Shown here one piece after another: positions 16,977 to 25,920 of a DNA stretch of 37,123 nt. Every line of letters starts with the position of its first letter. Within the stretch, counting starts at the first letter, position 1. The DNA is taken from the NCBI GenBank assembly GCA_001516055.1, contig LOEZ01000023.1:1-37123 (forward strand). The letters are read 5' to 3'. The notes below the pieces were generated by a model that was given only the letters and a program-made list of their open reading frames with translations, did not search any database and was not told the origin of the DNA. This stretch comes from Gracilibacter sp. BRH_c7a (GTDB lineage: Bacteria; Bacillota; Desulfitobacteriia; Desulfitobacteriales; Syntrophobotulaceae). A program made the translations under genes and the position numbers.

Positions 16977-18401
16977 TTAAAGCAGGATCACAAATTCCGA
17001 TCCTTCACCCACTTTGCTTTTTACTTTTATTTTACCGCCATGTCCCAGAATTATTATTTTGGCGATAGCCAGTCCTAAACCATGTCCGCCCTTCTCTTTA
17101 GTTCTGGACTGATCCGACCGATAGAATCTATCGAAGATATGCCTTAGTTCTTCTCGAGTCATACCAACACCTGTATCCTTAATACTAATGGCTATATCAT
17201 CTCCTTCATCTCCTAAACTAATAAGAATCTCTCCGTCTGCAGGCGTATATTTGAGCGCATTATCTATTAATATCCTGATAGCTTGTTTAATCCTGTTTCT
17301 ATCAGCATATATTGGAACTTCTTTACTGATATCAATATTAATTTTATGTGAACTGTCGATGATATGAGTCTCCTTGGCTATTTCTAATAACATTTCTGAA
17401 AGACTGAATTCTTCTTTTTGAAAAACGAAAGTGTCTTTATCATGCCTAGCTAGGAATAACAATTTCTCTATAAGTTCTTTCATGTTTTCCGATTCATTCT
17501 TGATCGCGTCAATAGATTCCTGAAGAATCTCTCTATCGTTTTTCCCCCAGCGGTCCAACATGTCAACATAACCTTGCACTACGGCAATAGGTGTCCTTAG
17601 TTCATGAGAAGCATCGGAGACAAATTGTTTTTGCCGATTATAATAGTCCTCAATCCTGTTCATCATCTCATTAAATGTCAGGGCTAGTTCTTTGAGCTCA
17701 TTTTTAGATCCGCTTACGTTAAGCCGCAAATTTAAATTTCTTTCAGATATATCTTTTACAGTCTGGGTCATTTCTTTAATTGGCTGGAAAATCCCTCTTC
17801 CGGAGAATGCAATGGATATGATGGCAAAAAATAATACCAACGTGAAAATAATGAGTATGATTCTAGAAATAACCAATAAGGTAGCAATTTCTTCTCCTAT
17901 ATCAGAGTAAATCACCACCTTGACAGGTATACCGGAATATATCTCACTTCTGTTTATTCCTAAATAAATAGTATCATTGGTCCTTACTACACTAATAAAC
18001 CGTTTATATCCGTAATCATCTAATTCAGATTCTGTTGCTATAATAAGCTTTTGATCATAATCATAGATTAGAACCGTTGCTTTATGTTCTTTTGCATAGT
18101 ATCGGACATCTGAATCTTCAACATTATTCTTATTAAGAATTTGGGAGAGTGCCGAATAGTCTTCTGAGACTTTCCCATAAATTGTTAATGTGCCAAAAAC
18201 AAGCACAACACCTAATCCTGCTGTAATCAAGGCACCAAATAAAATCCGAATATAACTTAGCGACAACTTAAATCTAATAGAAAATTCCAGTTTTTCTTTA
18301 ATAAAATTCCATATAATTGTCATTAGACGTGCTGGCCAAATTATAATTTGACGTAAATTTTCTTTTTTACTTTTTCGTTCTTCGTTATTTTTATTCTTCA
18401 T
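16977..18401 (-). CDS. Sensor histidine kinase (HAMP, HisKA, HATPase)
   Basis: This membrane kinase is partner of the OmpR-type regulator just upstream. Domain order: a long basic cytoplasmic N terminus, membrane helix (ILFGALITAGLGVVLVFG), an extracytoplasmic sensor of about 95 residues, second helix (ISRIILIIFTLVLFFAIISIAF), HAMP linker, HisKA with phospho-acceptor His in SDASHELRTP (about residue 266), and HATPase_c with N box (ILIDNALKYTP), DTGVGM and GGHGLGLAIA. The start is uncertain. I use ATG at 18399-18401, overlapping the regulator by 11 bases. A TTG at 18422 would add seven residues, but GGGG abuts it, too close for a ribosome site. The signal is unknown. Confidence 0.92.
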   Translation of the reverse strand: MKNKNNEERKSKKENLRQIIIWPARLMTIIWNFIKEKLEFSIRFKLSLSYIRILFGALITAGLGVVLVFGTLTIYGKVSEDYSALSQILNKNNVEDSDVRYYAKEHKATVLIYDYDQKLIIATESELDDYGYKRFISVVRTNDTIYLGINRSEIYSGIPVKVVIYSDIGEEIATLLVISRIILIIFTLVLFFAIISIAFSGRGIFQPIKEMTQTVKDISERNLNLRLNVSGSKNELKELALTFNEMMNRIEDYYNRQKQFVSDASHELRTPIAVVQGYVDMLDRWGKNDREILQESIDAIKNESENMKELIEKLLFLARHDKDTFVFQKEEFSLSEMLLEIAKETHIIDSSHKINIDISKEVPIYADRNRIKQAIRILIDNALKYTPADGEILISLGDEGDDIAISIKDTGVGMTREELRHIFDRFYRSDQSRTKEKGGHGLGLAIAKIIILGHGGKIKVKSKVGEGSEFVILL

Positions 18402-19080
18402 TTTCTTTAAACATATACCCAACCCCTCTTACGGTATGGATAAATTGAACTTCATACTTTTGGTCTATTTTGTTACGTAAATAACGGATATAAACATCTG
18501 TAACATTGGTATCGCCATAGAAGTCATATCCCCAAACATGATCCAAAATTTTTTCTCGGGATAGGACAATTCCACGATTCTCCATTAAATAACGCAACAG
18601 CTCAAATTCCTTCTTGGACAAGGATATCTCCTTATCTTTATATGTAACTCTATACTCGTCCTTATGCAACAGAAGATTACCTGCACCAAGGGTATGAGTA
18701 TTTGCTGCTTCTATTTTCCCCTTACGTTTTAAGACAACTCTTATCCTTGCCAGTAATTCCTCTATGGCAAAAGACTTCGTCATATAGTCATCTGCCCCAC
18801 TATCCAAACCCATTACTTTATCGGAAACATCATCTTTGGCTGTAAGCATAATAATAGGTACCTCGGAAACCCTTCTCACCCTTCTACATACTTCAATCCC
18901 ACTTATTCCAGGAAGCATTAAGTCCAGGATGATAAGATCGATATTACCTGAAACTGCTTTTTCGTAACCGCTCCTACCATCATGAACAACTTCGACCTCA
19001 TATCCTTCATGATTGAGCTCAAGCTCCAAAAATCTTGCTATTTTAACTTCATCTTCTATCACCAGAATCCTTGTCTTCAT
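18391..19080 (-). CDS. OmpR/PhoB family response regulator
   Basis: The 229-residue regulator has a receiver domain with acidic pocket Glu9/Asp10/Glu11, phospho-acceptor Asp53 (LIILDLMLPG), and Lys in MTKSFAIEEL, where most family members have KPF. A C-terminal winged helix follows (LSKKEFELLRYLMENRG, SREKILDHVWGYDF, VTDVYIRYLRNKID, RGVGYMF). It is the first gene of the pair, with GGAGG six bases before ATG, and overlaps the kinase gene. Its targets are unknown. Confidence 0.95.
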   Translation of the reverse strand: MKTRILVIEDEVKIARFLELELNHEGYEVEVVHDGRSGYEKAVSGNIDLIILDLMLPGISGIEVCRRVRRVSEVPIIMLTAKDDVSDKVMGLDSGADDYMTKSFAIEELLARIRVVLKRKGKIEAANTHTLGAGNLLLHKDEYRVTYKDKEISLSKKEFELLRYLMENRGIVLSREKILDHVWGYDFYGDTNVTDVYIRYLRNKIDQKYEVQFIHTVRGVGYMFKENEE

Positions 19081-19132
19081 CCCATCCTCCGCCTAAAACC
19101 GTTTCAATTAAATTCTATTTTATTATAAACAT

Positions 19133-19163
19133 AAATGAACCTGTGAACAACACAGGTTCATTT
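19133..19163. terminator. Hairpin between the DUF4342 and response regulator genes
   Basis: Thirteen-base perfect arms (AAATGAACCTGTG at 19133-19145 and its complement at 19151-19163) enclose AACAA. The U run is weak on both strands. It follows the DUF4342 gene and precedes the regulator gene, so it probably limits read-through. Confidence 0.65.
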
Positions 19164-19173
19164 TCATAGTAGT

Positions 19174-19749
19174 TTACTTAATGATGATTTCGTTATAACC
19201 ATCTTCTTTTTTTTCATCATCACTTTTTATTTCTTGATCTTTATTTGTACCTTCGTTCTGATTGCTATTCTGATCTTTGGCTGCAGTTTTTTCGCGCATT
19301 TTATCCGTTGCAGTTCTCACTTTATTTCCTAACCCATCAACAAGCTCATTTATATCTACTTCTTGTCCTTCTTCTTTTCTTATTCTTATTTTATAACCCA
19401 TAAAATAGATAGCTATGAAAATTATAGGATAAATCCAAATTAAAGGCATGGTGATGATTACAGCAAGAATCAGGATATTAATCGGTATATTTAAGATAGT
19501 GTTTTCTTCTTTTTCAATTACAAATCTTGTAATGAACCCTTTCTGAATAAGATCCTTTACTTTCTTGCCAAAGTTGCCATTCTTTTTCTCAGAAGAAGTG
19601 CTTTTTTGCTTGCTACCATGATTCTTTTCGAATTCGACAATGGCTTCAATTAGATTCCCATCATGTTTTTCCAGAAGTTCCTTGGCCTCCTGATAGCTAC
19701 AGTTGGTTCTTTTTCTCATTTCATCAATTTGTTCGATACCAATATTCAT
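19174..19749 (-). CDS. DUF4342 protein with UBA-like N-terminal domain
   Basis: The 191-residue protein starts with a TS-N/UBA-like three-helix domain (RKRTNCSYQEAKELLEKHDG, LIEAIVEFEK; residues about 5-42), the fold also found at the N terminus of EF-Ts. After a basic linker comes a hydrophobic region of about 35 residues (PINILILAVIITMPLIWIYPIIFIAIYFMGY), probably a helical hairpin, and a long acidic, low-complexity C terminus. The layout matches the DUF4342 family, of unknown function. It lies 93 bases upstream of the two-component pair on the same strand, with a hairpin between. GGAG is about 10 bases before the ATG. Confidence 0.85.
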   Translation of the reverse strand: MNIGIEQIDEMRKRTNCSYQEAKELLEKHDGNLIEAIVEFEKNHGSKQKSTSSEKKNGNFGKKVKDLIQKGFITRFVIEKEENTILNIPINILILAVIITMPLIWIYPIIFIAIYFMGYKIRIRKEEGQEVDINELVDGLGNKVRTATDKMREKTAAKDQNSNQNEGTNKDQEIKSDDEKKEDGYNEIIIK

Positions 19750-19940
19750 CTAATTCATCTCCATTTCTTAATTATAGGTTCATTCTATACCATCTTTATT
19801 AGACTATCCTTAATCCAAGATTAAAATTTGATGAGAGTCTGCTAAGTAAACTCTTATAAGTTAATCGCTTTATTAATAGGAATAAAACGAATCGGACAAG
19901 CATATTTTTTATATAAGACGAAGACTAGGCGGGATTCCAC

Positions 19941-20534
19941 GTGAACAATAAAAGAAATAAAACCTCTAATACTGCTCTCAGATTATTCACTTTTTTTTTA
20001 TGGATATTGCTAATAGCATCCATTTTGTGGCCTTTATTAATTTTAATTTGGCTTTTTATAGAAGCTGTAATAATTCCTGATTTATATGTCCCCAAAAGCA
20101 TTAAATCTTCAACATCAATATTCTTAGTGGTATTTTTTTGGATTACTTTTATTGGTATTATCTTTTTTTATCTCAGTAAAAGGAATAAAACTAAACAGAA
20201 AACTCAAGTACAGCTTGCAAATGATTATACCCACTATCCTTGGACAGAAATCATTTCTTTTCCAACAGAACATCATAGTAATCTTCTTGTAAAACAAAAG
20301 TTACTGTTAGACAAAGAATTAAACACGTTGTCTTCTTCAAAGCTTCTTTCCTATGGAATAAATCTATATAACCAGGGATTGATCAAAGAAGCAATCGGTA
20401 TCTTTAGATTAGTTATAGATAGACCGAACTCAAATCCTTTATTAGTTCAAATTGCAGAATATCGTCTGTATCAGTTATTTCCATTTTCAGGTGCTGTCGG
20501 TCAGCAAATATTAACCAAGTTGGAAGAAGGTTGA
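19941..20534 (+). CDS. PgaD-like two-helix membrane protein with C-terminal extension
   Basis: The 197-residue protein has two strong membrane helices (about 15-43 and 58-77) followed by a basic, Tyr/Trp-containing segment (KQKTQVQLANDYTHYPWTEI). Size, two-helix layout and position beside a PgaC-type glycosyltransferase resemble PgaD/IcaD, the small partner of poly-N-acetylglucosamine synthase. The last 80 residues (SYGINLYNQGLIKEAIGIFRLVID) look like one or two TPR-type helices and are not part of PgaD. The start is GTG (19941) with AGGCGGG upstream. The stop overlaps the start region of the DivIVA-like gene. The PgaD relation is inference from layout. Confidence 0.65.
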   Translation: MNNKRNKTSNTALRLFTFFLWILLIASILWPLLILIWLFIEAVIIPDLYVPKSIKSSTSIFLVVFFWITFIGIIFFYLSKRNKTKQKTQVQLANDYTHYPWTEIISFPTEHHSNLLVKQKLLLDKELNTLSSSKLLSYGINLYNQGLIKEAIGIFRLVIDRPNSNPLLVQIAEYRLYQLFPFSGAVGQQILTKLEEG

Positions 20535-20539
20535 TGAAA

Positions 20540-21259
20540 ATGAAAATAAGTAATTTTCAGAATAAACAATTTAATAGAACACTACGCGGATATGACGTTC
20601 AAGAGGTTGATATCTTTGTTAATGATCTCCTAAATTACTGTCAATCTCTAAACAGCGAGATTAAGAATTTAGAAAAAAGATTATTTTCTTTCGAAAAGCA
20701 GGAACAAATTTTAAAAACAACACTTGTAACTGCAGAACAAACTGCTGCCTCAATTAAACAAAATGCCCATACAAAAGCAAAAAACATCCAGACACTTGCT
20801 GAACAGAAAGCAATCGAGCTTATCAAAAATACTGAAAGTGAAACCAAAGTTTATCGCAATAATATTAATAAATGCTTCTTTAACTATGAACGAGAGTTAC
20901 GCCTAGTTATTGACCGTTTTTATTCGTTAGCAAGAAAACATATGGAAACCTTAGAAAATGAGCTTGCTGAAGAAATTAGAACGACTGTCAGCAATTTAGA
21001 CGTAGAATTTAATATGATTCCAAAACTGAAATTAGTAGCTAATAATAGTAGCAATTCAGAAGCAAAAGCTAACCCCGTAGCAAATAAATTTAAGGAAAGG
21101 GAAACTGCAACCCTTCTAGGCCGTGTCTTAAAACAGGATGTAGTAAATTCTGAAGGATATCTAATAGCTAGAAAGGATACGGTGATTACACCTGATCTAA
21201 TTAATAGTTTTATTGGAAAAGGTCTTTATGGAGAGCTAATTGTTGCAGCAGAAATCTGA
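20540..21259 (+). CDS. DivIVA-like coiled-coil protein with PRC-like C-terminal domain
   Basis: About 239 residues. The N terminus has the DivIVA/GpsB membrane-binding signature (KISNFQNKQFNRTLRGYDVQEVDIFVNDLL). A long heptad-rich coiled coil follows (residues about 35-155). The last 50 residues (GRVLKQDVVNSEGYLIARKD, then TVITPDLINSFIGKGLYGEL) look like a small beta domain of PRC-barrel type. DivIVA proteins sit at poles and septa on negatively curved membrane and recruit partners. I chose ATG at 20540, with AGAAGG nine bases upstream; ATG 20534 and TTG 20531 are too close to that site. The gene lies between PgaD-like and glycosyltransferase genes with overlapping ends (TGATG at 21257-21261), so it may place the synthase in the cell. 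Confidence 0.82.
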   Translation: MKISNFQNKQFNRTLRGYDVQEVDIFVNDLLNYCQSLNSEIKNLEKRLFSFEKQEQILKTTLVTAEQTAASIKQNAHTKAKNIQTLAEQKAIELIKNTESETKVYRNNINKCFFNYERELRLVIDRFYSLARKHMETLENELAEEIRTTVSNLDVEFNMIPKLKLVANNSSNSEAKANPVANKFKERETATLLGRVLKQDVVNSEGYLIARKDTVITPDLINSFIGKGLYGELIVAAEI

Positions 21260-22527
21260 TGTTAATTCTGCCCTATTTATCGACACTCCTACCCTATTTA
21301 TCTACTTTTGTTTTTGCCTACCCTCTAGCCATGAGTGTTATCTGGATTATAGGGGGCTTATACTTCTGGGTTAATTATGAAGCAAAGGAAAAGGATAGTT
21401 TAAGATTACTGAAGACTTTCCCTAATATTTCAATTCTAGTTCCCTGTCATAATGAAGCAGCATCTATTGAATTAACATGTAAAACTTTAAGTTCCCTAGA
21501 TTATGATCACTATCAGGTAATATTTATTGATGATTGTAGTGGAGACAATACCGTAGAGATTATCCGATCTTTTGTAGATAGATTTCCATATCTTCATTTA
21601 ATTCAACTAAAAGAGAACTTGGGAAAAGCGGGTGCTCTTAATACTGCATTGAAATACGTTAATACCACATTTGTTCTTGTATTAGACGCCGATACCATAA
21701 TTAGTGGCCAAACATTAAAGTGGCTTGTACTGCCATTTACACGTAGAGCTAATCTTGGTGCGGTTGCAGCCAATCCAATTCCCCATAACAAGGATAGTTT
21801 TTTAAGTAAATTTCAAACTGCTGAATTCCTGTCTATAATTGGCCTCATTAAACGAACTCAGGGCATTATAGGACACATTTTTACAGTTACTGGATGTACC
21901 ACTCTATATAAAACAAATATATTACGCGAGATAGGTGGATTCTCTACAATTACAGCAACTGAAGACATTGATGTCACCTGGAAAATTCAAAAAGCTTCTT
22001 ACCGAATATGGTTTCAGCCTCAAGCATTGGCATTTATACAGGTACCAAACAATCTAAAAGAATATTGGAAACAAAGAAAAAGATGGGCAACCGGAGGTTG
22101 GCATCTTCTTAGAACCCATAAAGAAATATTTTGTCATTGGCGTTTACGCCATCTTTGGCTGCTATTCTTAGACTTTGTACTTTCGTATTCTTGGGCGTTC
22201 AGTTTAATTATCGTTATGATATCTTCAGCAATATCAATAATTTTCGGCTTGAATCTGGGTTTAAAACTATTACCCTCTGTACATGTGACTATTGGCATCC
22301 TGATTTATGTAATTCAACAAATCTGTGCTCTTGCAATAAACCTAGCATATGATAAGGATATAAAAAGTTGCTTTATCTATATACCTTGGTACCCAATATT
22401 TTTCTTTATAATCGGAGCGGTACTAATTGTCTGGACAAGTCCCAAAAGTCTATTTGGAAATCTTAAGAATTCAGGAAAATGGTCCAGCCCCAAGCGGTTC
22501 CATACTGAATATAGTACTAAAAACTAA
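21259..22527 (+). CDS. Family 2 membrane glycosyltransferase, PgaC/IcaA-like
   Basis: The 422-residue processive-type glycosyltransferase has one N-terminal and three to four C-terminal membrane helices. Catalytic motifs are complete: [22 protein letters not shown] (VLVLDADTI), TED (ATEDIDVTW) and QRKRW (the Q-x-x-RW signature of processive synthases). The likely product is a beta-linked polysaccharide such as poly-N-acetylglucosamine, but sugar donor and linkage are not proven. It is the last gene of the three-gene operon and its ATG overlaps the upstream TGA. The first codons contain a near-perfect 21-base tandem repeat, giving LPYLST twice. The 3' end overlaps the convergent chemoreceptor gene by 11 bases. 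No deacetylase or export genes are adjacent. Confidence 0.9.
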   Translation: MLILPYLSTLLPYLSTFVFAYPLAMSVIWIIGGLYFWVNYEAKEKDSLRLLKTFPNISILVPCHNEAASIELTCKTLSSLDYDHYQVIFIDDCSGDNTVEIIRSFVDRFPYLHLIQLKENLGKAGALNTALKYVNTTFVLVLDADTIISGQTLKWLVLPFTRRANLGAVAANPIPHNKDSFLSKFQTAEFLSIIGLIKRTQGIIGHIFTVTGCTTLYKTNILREIGGFSTITATEDIDVTWKIQKASYRIWFQPQALAFIQVPNNLKEYWKQRKRWATGGWHLLRTHKEIFCHWRLRHLWLLFLDFVLSYSWAFSLIIVMISSAISIIFGLNLGLKLLPSVHVTIGILIYVIQQICALAINLAYDKDIKSCFIYIPWYPIFFFIIGAVLIVWTSPKSLFGNLKNSGKWSSPKRFHTEYSTKN

Positions 22528-23701
22528 AGCCTACAAACTCGTTAGCCATCCGTTCGCTGATTTGCGTTACGTGATGTAAAGCTTCAGAAATGGCTTTGGC
22601 CTCATCTTGATTAGCTGTCGATCGCTGGGAAATATTATTAATAATTTCATCCATTTCGGTGATTTCTGTCGTTAAGAATTGGAGAAGGGGAATAGTTCGA
22701 TTACTAGTTTTTTGGATATTAAATACCAGTTTCTGAATAGTTTCAATAGATTCTTTGCTTTTCACTGCTAGCTTTCTGACTTCATCAGCCACTACAGCGA
22801 AACCTCGGCCAGCATCCCCGGCACGTGCAGCTTCGATTGCTGCATTTAAAGCCAAAAGATTTGTTTGGTCAGAAATTGTTTTAATCGCATGGACGAGATT
22901 ATCTATTTTTTGTGCATTGTCGTTAAGTTCTTTGGATACTTCGATAGTCTCATCAATGCGTTCCACTTGTTTTTTCATTCGGTTATCAGCCTCAAAAATG
23001 TTCTGACTAGTATTATCTAAAAAACTAACAATTTCCTCAGTGGAAGACATAACTTCTTGAATATGGGAGTTCAAATCGAAGCAGATATTTTGAGTATTGG
23101 AGATGATACCTTTAAAGTTAAATTCTACAACTTTTTCAGTCAGATGAAGAATATCTTCAGGTTTAATCGTCCTTTGGAATTCAATTATCTGACTGTCAGT
23201 AATATATTGGCCATATTTCGAAAATAACACTTCGTTTTTGCCTACGAATCCCTTCATTCCTACGATGTAATCTGCAGCTTGCAAACTTTCATTAACTTCG
23301 TTATCGGGAAGCTCCGCAAAGGGAACAACTTGGTAATGAACATGATTTACTTCATGTTCGAGAAGATATTTTTCAATTGCTTTCCCCTGAGCACTATTAT
23401 TATTGAAGATTACTACATTGCTCCCTGAAGGTAGACGGGCAACTTTTATATAAAAAAGTTCTTCGGGCACCAATTCTAGAGGAAATATCTTATCTCGTGC
23501 TACATATTTTGAAGCCTCTTCAACTCTGGTAGGTAAAACTATATACAGATCATCATTTAGAGTGTCAGGTAATTCCTTAATATTATATTTATTTTGCATT
23601 TGAACTTTATGGCCAAAATAAAGGGTGGTGACACGGAACAGTTCATCGGCGACGGTTTGGGAACTTCCAATTGTCGAAACTCTCATGAATTTAGTACTCA
23701 T
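22517..23701 (-). CDS. Soluble methyl-accepting chemotaxis-type protein with unusual N-terminal sensor
   Basis: The 394-residue protein has no membrane helix. Residues about 210-394 form a short MCP signalling domain with the conserved tip [20 protein letters not shown] and [15 protein letters not shown]. The first 190 residues look like an alpha/beta (Rossmann-like) sensor with alternating strands ([41 protein letters not shown]). This recalls the PrpR_N-type ligand domain of sigma-54 activators, which binds small acids; I am not certain of it. GGGGAG lies five bases before ATG. It is monocistronic and convergent with the glycosyltransferase gene. It should signal to CheA from the cytosol. 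Confidence 0.87.
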   Translation of the reverse strand: MSTKFMRVSTIGSSQTVADELFRVTTLYFGHKVQMQNKYNIKELPDTLNDDLYIVLPTRVEEASKYVARDKIFPLELVPEELFYIKVARLPSGSNVVIFNNNSAQGKAIEKYLLEHEVNHVHYQVVPFAELPDNEVNESLQAADYIVGMKGFVGKNEVLFSKYGQYITDSQIIEFQRTIKPEDILHLTEKVVEFNFKGIISNTQNICFDLNSHIQEVMSSTEEIVSFLDNTSQNIFEADNRMKKQVERIDETIEVSKELNDNAQKIDNLVHAIKTISDQTNLLALNAAIEAARAGDAGRGFAVVADEVRKLAVKSKESIETIQKLVFNIQKTSNRTIPLLQFLTTEITEMDEIINNISQRSTANQDEAKAISEALHHVTQISERMANEFVGFSF

Positions 23702-23934
23702 AACGCTCCCCTTCCTTGTGAAAATATTCCTTTTGTCACACTAGTTTGACTAAACTATCAGAAATCCTTTATTTTTCGTTATAAATAAATATTATAATTC
23801 GATAGTTTAATCCTATATATCCTCTCTTATTGAAAGGGTATATACTTCTTTTAGAATGATTATCTTTTCCAGCAGAAGGAAAAACTGTATAATATCTGTA
23901 AACTATGAATTTATACGATAGGAGTGATTACTCG

Positions 23935-24282
23935 ATGATTGTTGGTCATATCAATAATCTAGCAGGTATACCGATGCAAGGACCTGAAGTACAAGGTGCT
24001 TCGAAAAAAGTTTTAGTTTCTCCCGTTGAGGGCTGGGATGGTTGGACAATGCGCCTTATTTCCTTGGCTCCTGGCGGCTTTAGCCCCAAGCATACCCACT
24101 CTTGGCCACATATCAATTATATAACCGGTGGTAACGGTGTCTTGCATTTGGATGGAAAAGATCATGAATTAACCGAAGGTTCTTTTGCGTACGTACCGGC
24201 AGAAAAGCTCCATCAATTCCGTAATAACAGTCAAGAAGACTTATCCTTCATTTGCATTGTGCCGGAAGAAGGAGATAAGTAA
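23935..24282 (+). CDS. Small cupin-domain protein
   Basis: About 115 residues from the chosen ATG. It is a single cupin barrel with motif 1 (GGFSPKHTHSWPHINYITGG; metal-binding His residues in HTH and PH) and motif 2 (GSFAYVPAEKLHQFRNNS; third His). Such proteins bind a metal and may be isomerases, dioxygenases or sugar-binding proteins; nothing here decides. The start is ATG at 23935 with GGAG 10 bases upstream. An upstream ATG at 23905 has no ribosome site. A TATAAT at 23888-23893 is a likely -10 box, with a weak -35. A strong terminator follows, so the gene stands alone. Confidence 0.88.
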   Translation: MIVGHINNLAGIPMQGPEVQGASKKVLVSPVEGWDGWTMRLISLAPGGFSPKHTHSWPHINYITGGNGVLHLDGKDHELTEGSFAYVPAEKLHQFRNNSQEDLSFICIVPEEGDK

Positions 24283-24319
24283 GCTTACTTTCTATGTGTG
24301 TCATGTAGCGGCTGCAAAC

Positions 24320-24362
24320 AACACCTGTTTCCAAAGTACTTTGGAAACAGGTGTTTATTTTT
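24320..24362 (+). terminator. Strong terminator after the cupin gene
   Basis: A perfect 36-base palindrome (24320-24355; arms AACACCTGTTTCCAAA around GTAC) is followed by TATTTTT. Confidence 0.92.
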
Positions 24363-24473
24363 ACACCGAAGATACCATCCTGCTTTTTCACCGTTTGACG
24401 TTTTTATATGTATTAGACTATATTATACTATTAAGAAACATAAATGAAATAATCATATTAAGAGGTGGTAGCC

Positions 24474-25121
24474 GTGGAAAAATCCACTAACCTCAGCATT
24501 GATGGATTTAATGGAAATTCACTTACAATATATGATTCGGATATTTCTTATTATGGCGGAAGTCAACATTGGTTTCCAAAGATAACTCATCGCTTGAGCG
24601 GTTGTGCGCCAGTTGCTGCTGCCAATATCACTGCTTATTTATCTCAGACCTTTCCTGAAAAGTATTTTCCATTATACCCATATGCGGGTATTCTAACTAA
24701 GGATAATTTCGTTAAGCATATGGTGGAAATTCGAAAACATGTGATTCCAGGGGTGTTTGGACTTACTTCAGTTAAGCAGTTTTCTGACAATCTATTGGCT
24801 TTTACCTACCAAAGAGGCGTTTCCTTAGTTCCTTATATCTTGGATAATAATGACGCCAGTATTGGGGAAGCCATAAATTTTATTTCTCAAGCTTTATCTC
24901 AAAGACTTCCGGTCGCCATCCTGGTGCTTAAGCATCCAGCCAAGGAGTTAAAAGACTATGCCTGGCATTGGATGACAATCACTGGATTAAAGTTGGACCC
25001 TACAGATAATAGCTATTCTATTTCGGTCACAACCTATGGGGAGTGCCGTCAGATTAATCTTAACCTGCTTTGGAATCATAGACGTCCGCAAGATTTTATT
25101 AGGCTGGCGTATTTCACCTGA
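24474..25121 (+). CDS. C39-like cysteine peptidase family protein, no signal peptide
   Basis: The protein is about 215 residues. A papain-like peptidase C39-type fold is suggested by LSGCAPVAAANI (candidate nucleophile Cys44) and DYAWHWMTITG (candidate His165), followed by a polar turn with several Asp/Asn. I see no signal peptide or membrane helix, so it should be cytosolic or spore-located. The start is GTG at 24474, with AGAGGTG six bases upstream; a GTG at 24465 lies inside that ribosome site. It is probably monocistronic, with a hairpin downstream. Its substrate is unknown. It could also be an inactive or non-peptidase member of the fold. Confidence 0.75.
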   Translation: MEKSTNLSIDGFNGNSLTIYDSDISYYGGSQHWFPKITHRLSGCAPVAAANITAYLSQTFPEKYFPLYPYAGILTKDNFVKHMVEIRKHVIPGVFGLTSVKQFSDNLLAFTYQRGVSLVPYILDNNDASIGEAINFISQALSQRLPVAILVLKHPAKELKDYAWHWMTITGLKLDPTDNSYSISVTTYGECRQINLNLLWNHRRPQDFIRLAYFT

Positions 25122-25198
25122 TTTAATCTTGCGTAATTTATATATTTTTATTGATCTGAATTATCGCACAATTGAAAAGAACTTGAATCTAATAATAG

Positions 25199-25240
25199 AG
25201 GCGCGGTAGTCCAAACGTTTGTTTTTGGATTATCGCGCCT
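25199..25240 (+). terminator. Long hairpin, probable terminator after the C39-like gene
   Basis: AGGCGCGGTAGTCCAAA (25199-25215) pairs throughout its 17 bases with the segment ending at 25240 when G-U pairs are allowed. The G-U pairs favour folding of the plus-strand RNA. The U run that follows is poor. Confidence 0.6.
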
Positions 25241-25276
25241 TAGTTATTACACTTTTAGATAATAAAAAACATACCA

Positions 25277-25305
25277 TTGACATAACATCTTTTCAATAGT
25301 ATACT
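25277..25305 (+). promoter_or_regulatory. Sigma-A promoter of the DUF6323-DUF6179 operon
   Basis: A perfect TTGACA (25277-25282) and TATACT (25300-25305) are 17 bases apart. The transcript would have a leader of about 100 AT-rich bases in which I see no riboswitch-like fold. Confidence 0.75.
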
Positions 25306-25416
25306 TAAGTTTTAGAAAGACCTATATATTTAGTTATAACTCATCTATATTATCATACCATACTTTCGTTTATATGTCAATACTGTTTTGTTTTATTACG
25401 AAGGGAGGAAATGAAT

Positions 25417-25920
25417 TTGAATAATCTGCTTATTTCACCCTCTTTTATCAACAACATTTCTAGTAAAGCCGCAGTTGAACAGATCCTTCAAATCAACGAA
25501 CGATCCTTACTATTTGGTATCTATCTAACAGATCGTGATGCACTAGAACTCGTAGAAACGCGGAGTCAAGCACTCCGTGACTTCGGTAGAATTGAAATCG
25601 GTAGTGCGACTATTGCCAAAATAATTGAGATGTTTTGCGATTCCCGCTATATCTTTCAAGCCAATTATGCCGAAACCATTCATGAGCTGTTAGAGACCTT
25701 CTATTATATTAAAAACGAGTCTTTAGATTTAATCTCCGATGATGAATTGATAGAAATAATGAAAGACTATTTTGAAAACCGTTGTCAAGGTTCTATCGAG
25801 CTTCTCCAACATAGAGAATTGGAGCACTTGGGCAGAAATCTGCGTTTTGGCTTACCCTATGACTCGAATATGGAGGATATTAATATGGATATGGATGAGG
25901 AGGAAGATGATGAAGAATAA
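25417..25920 (+). CDS. DUF6323 family protein
   Basis: About 167 residues, mostly alpha-helical, with an extremely acidic C terminus (MDMDEEEDDEE). Features include ALELVETRSQALRDFGRIEIG and FCDSRYIFQANYAETIHELLETFYYIKNES, which I associate with the DUF6323 family. Function is unknown. GGGAGG at 25403-25408 lies 8 bases before TTG 25417 but only 2 bases before ATG 25411, so TTG is the better start; both give nearly the same protein. It overlaps the downstream gene by 11 bases, indicating translational coupling. Confidence 0.75.
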   Translation: MNNLLISPSFINNISSKAAVEQILQINERSLLFGIYLTDRDALELVETRSQALRDFGRIEIGSATIAKIIEMFCDSRYIFQANYAETIHELLETFYYIKNESLDLISDDELIEIMKDYFENRCQGSIELLQHRELEHLGRNLRFGLPYDSNMEDINMDMDEEEDDEE

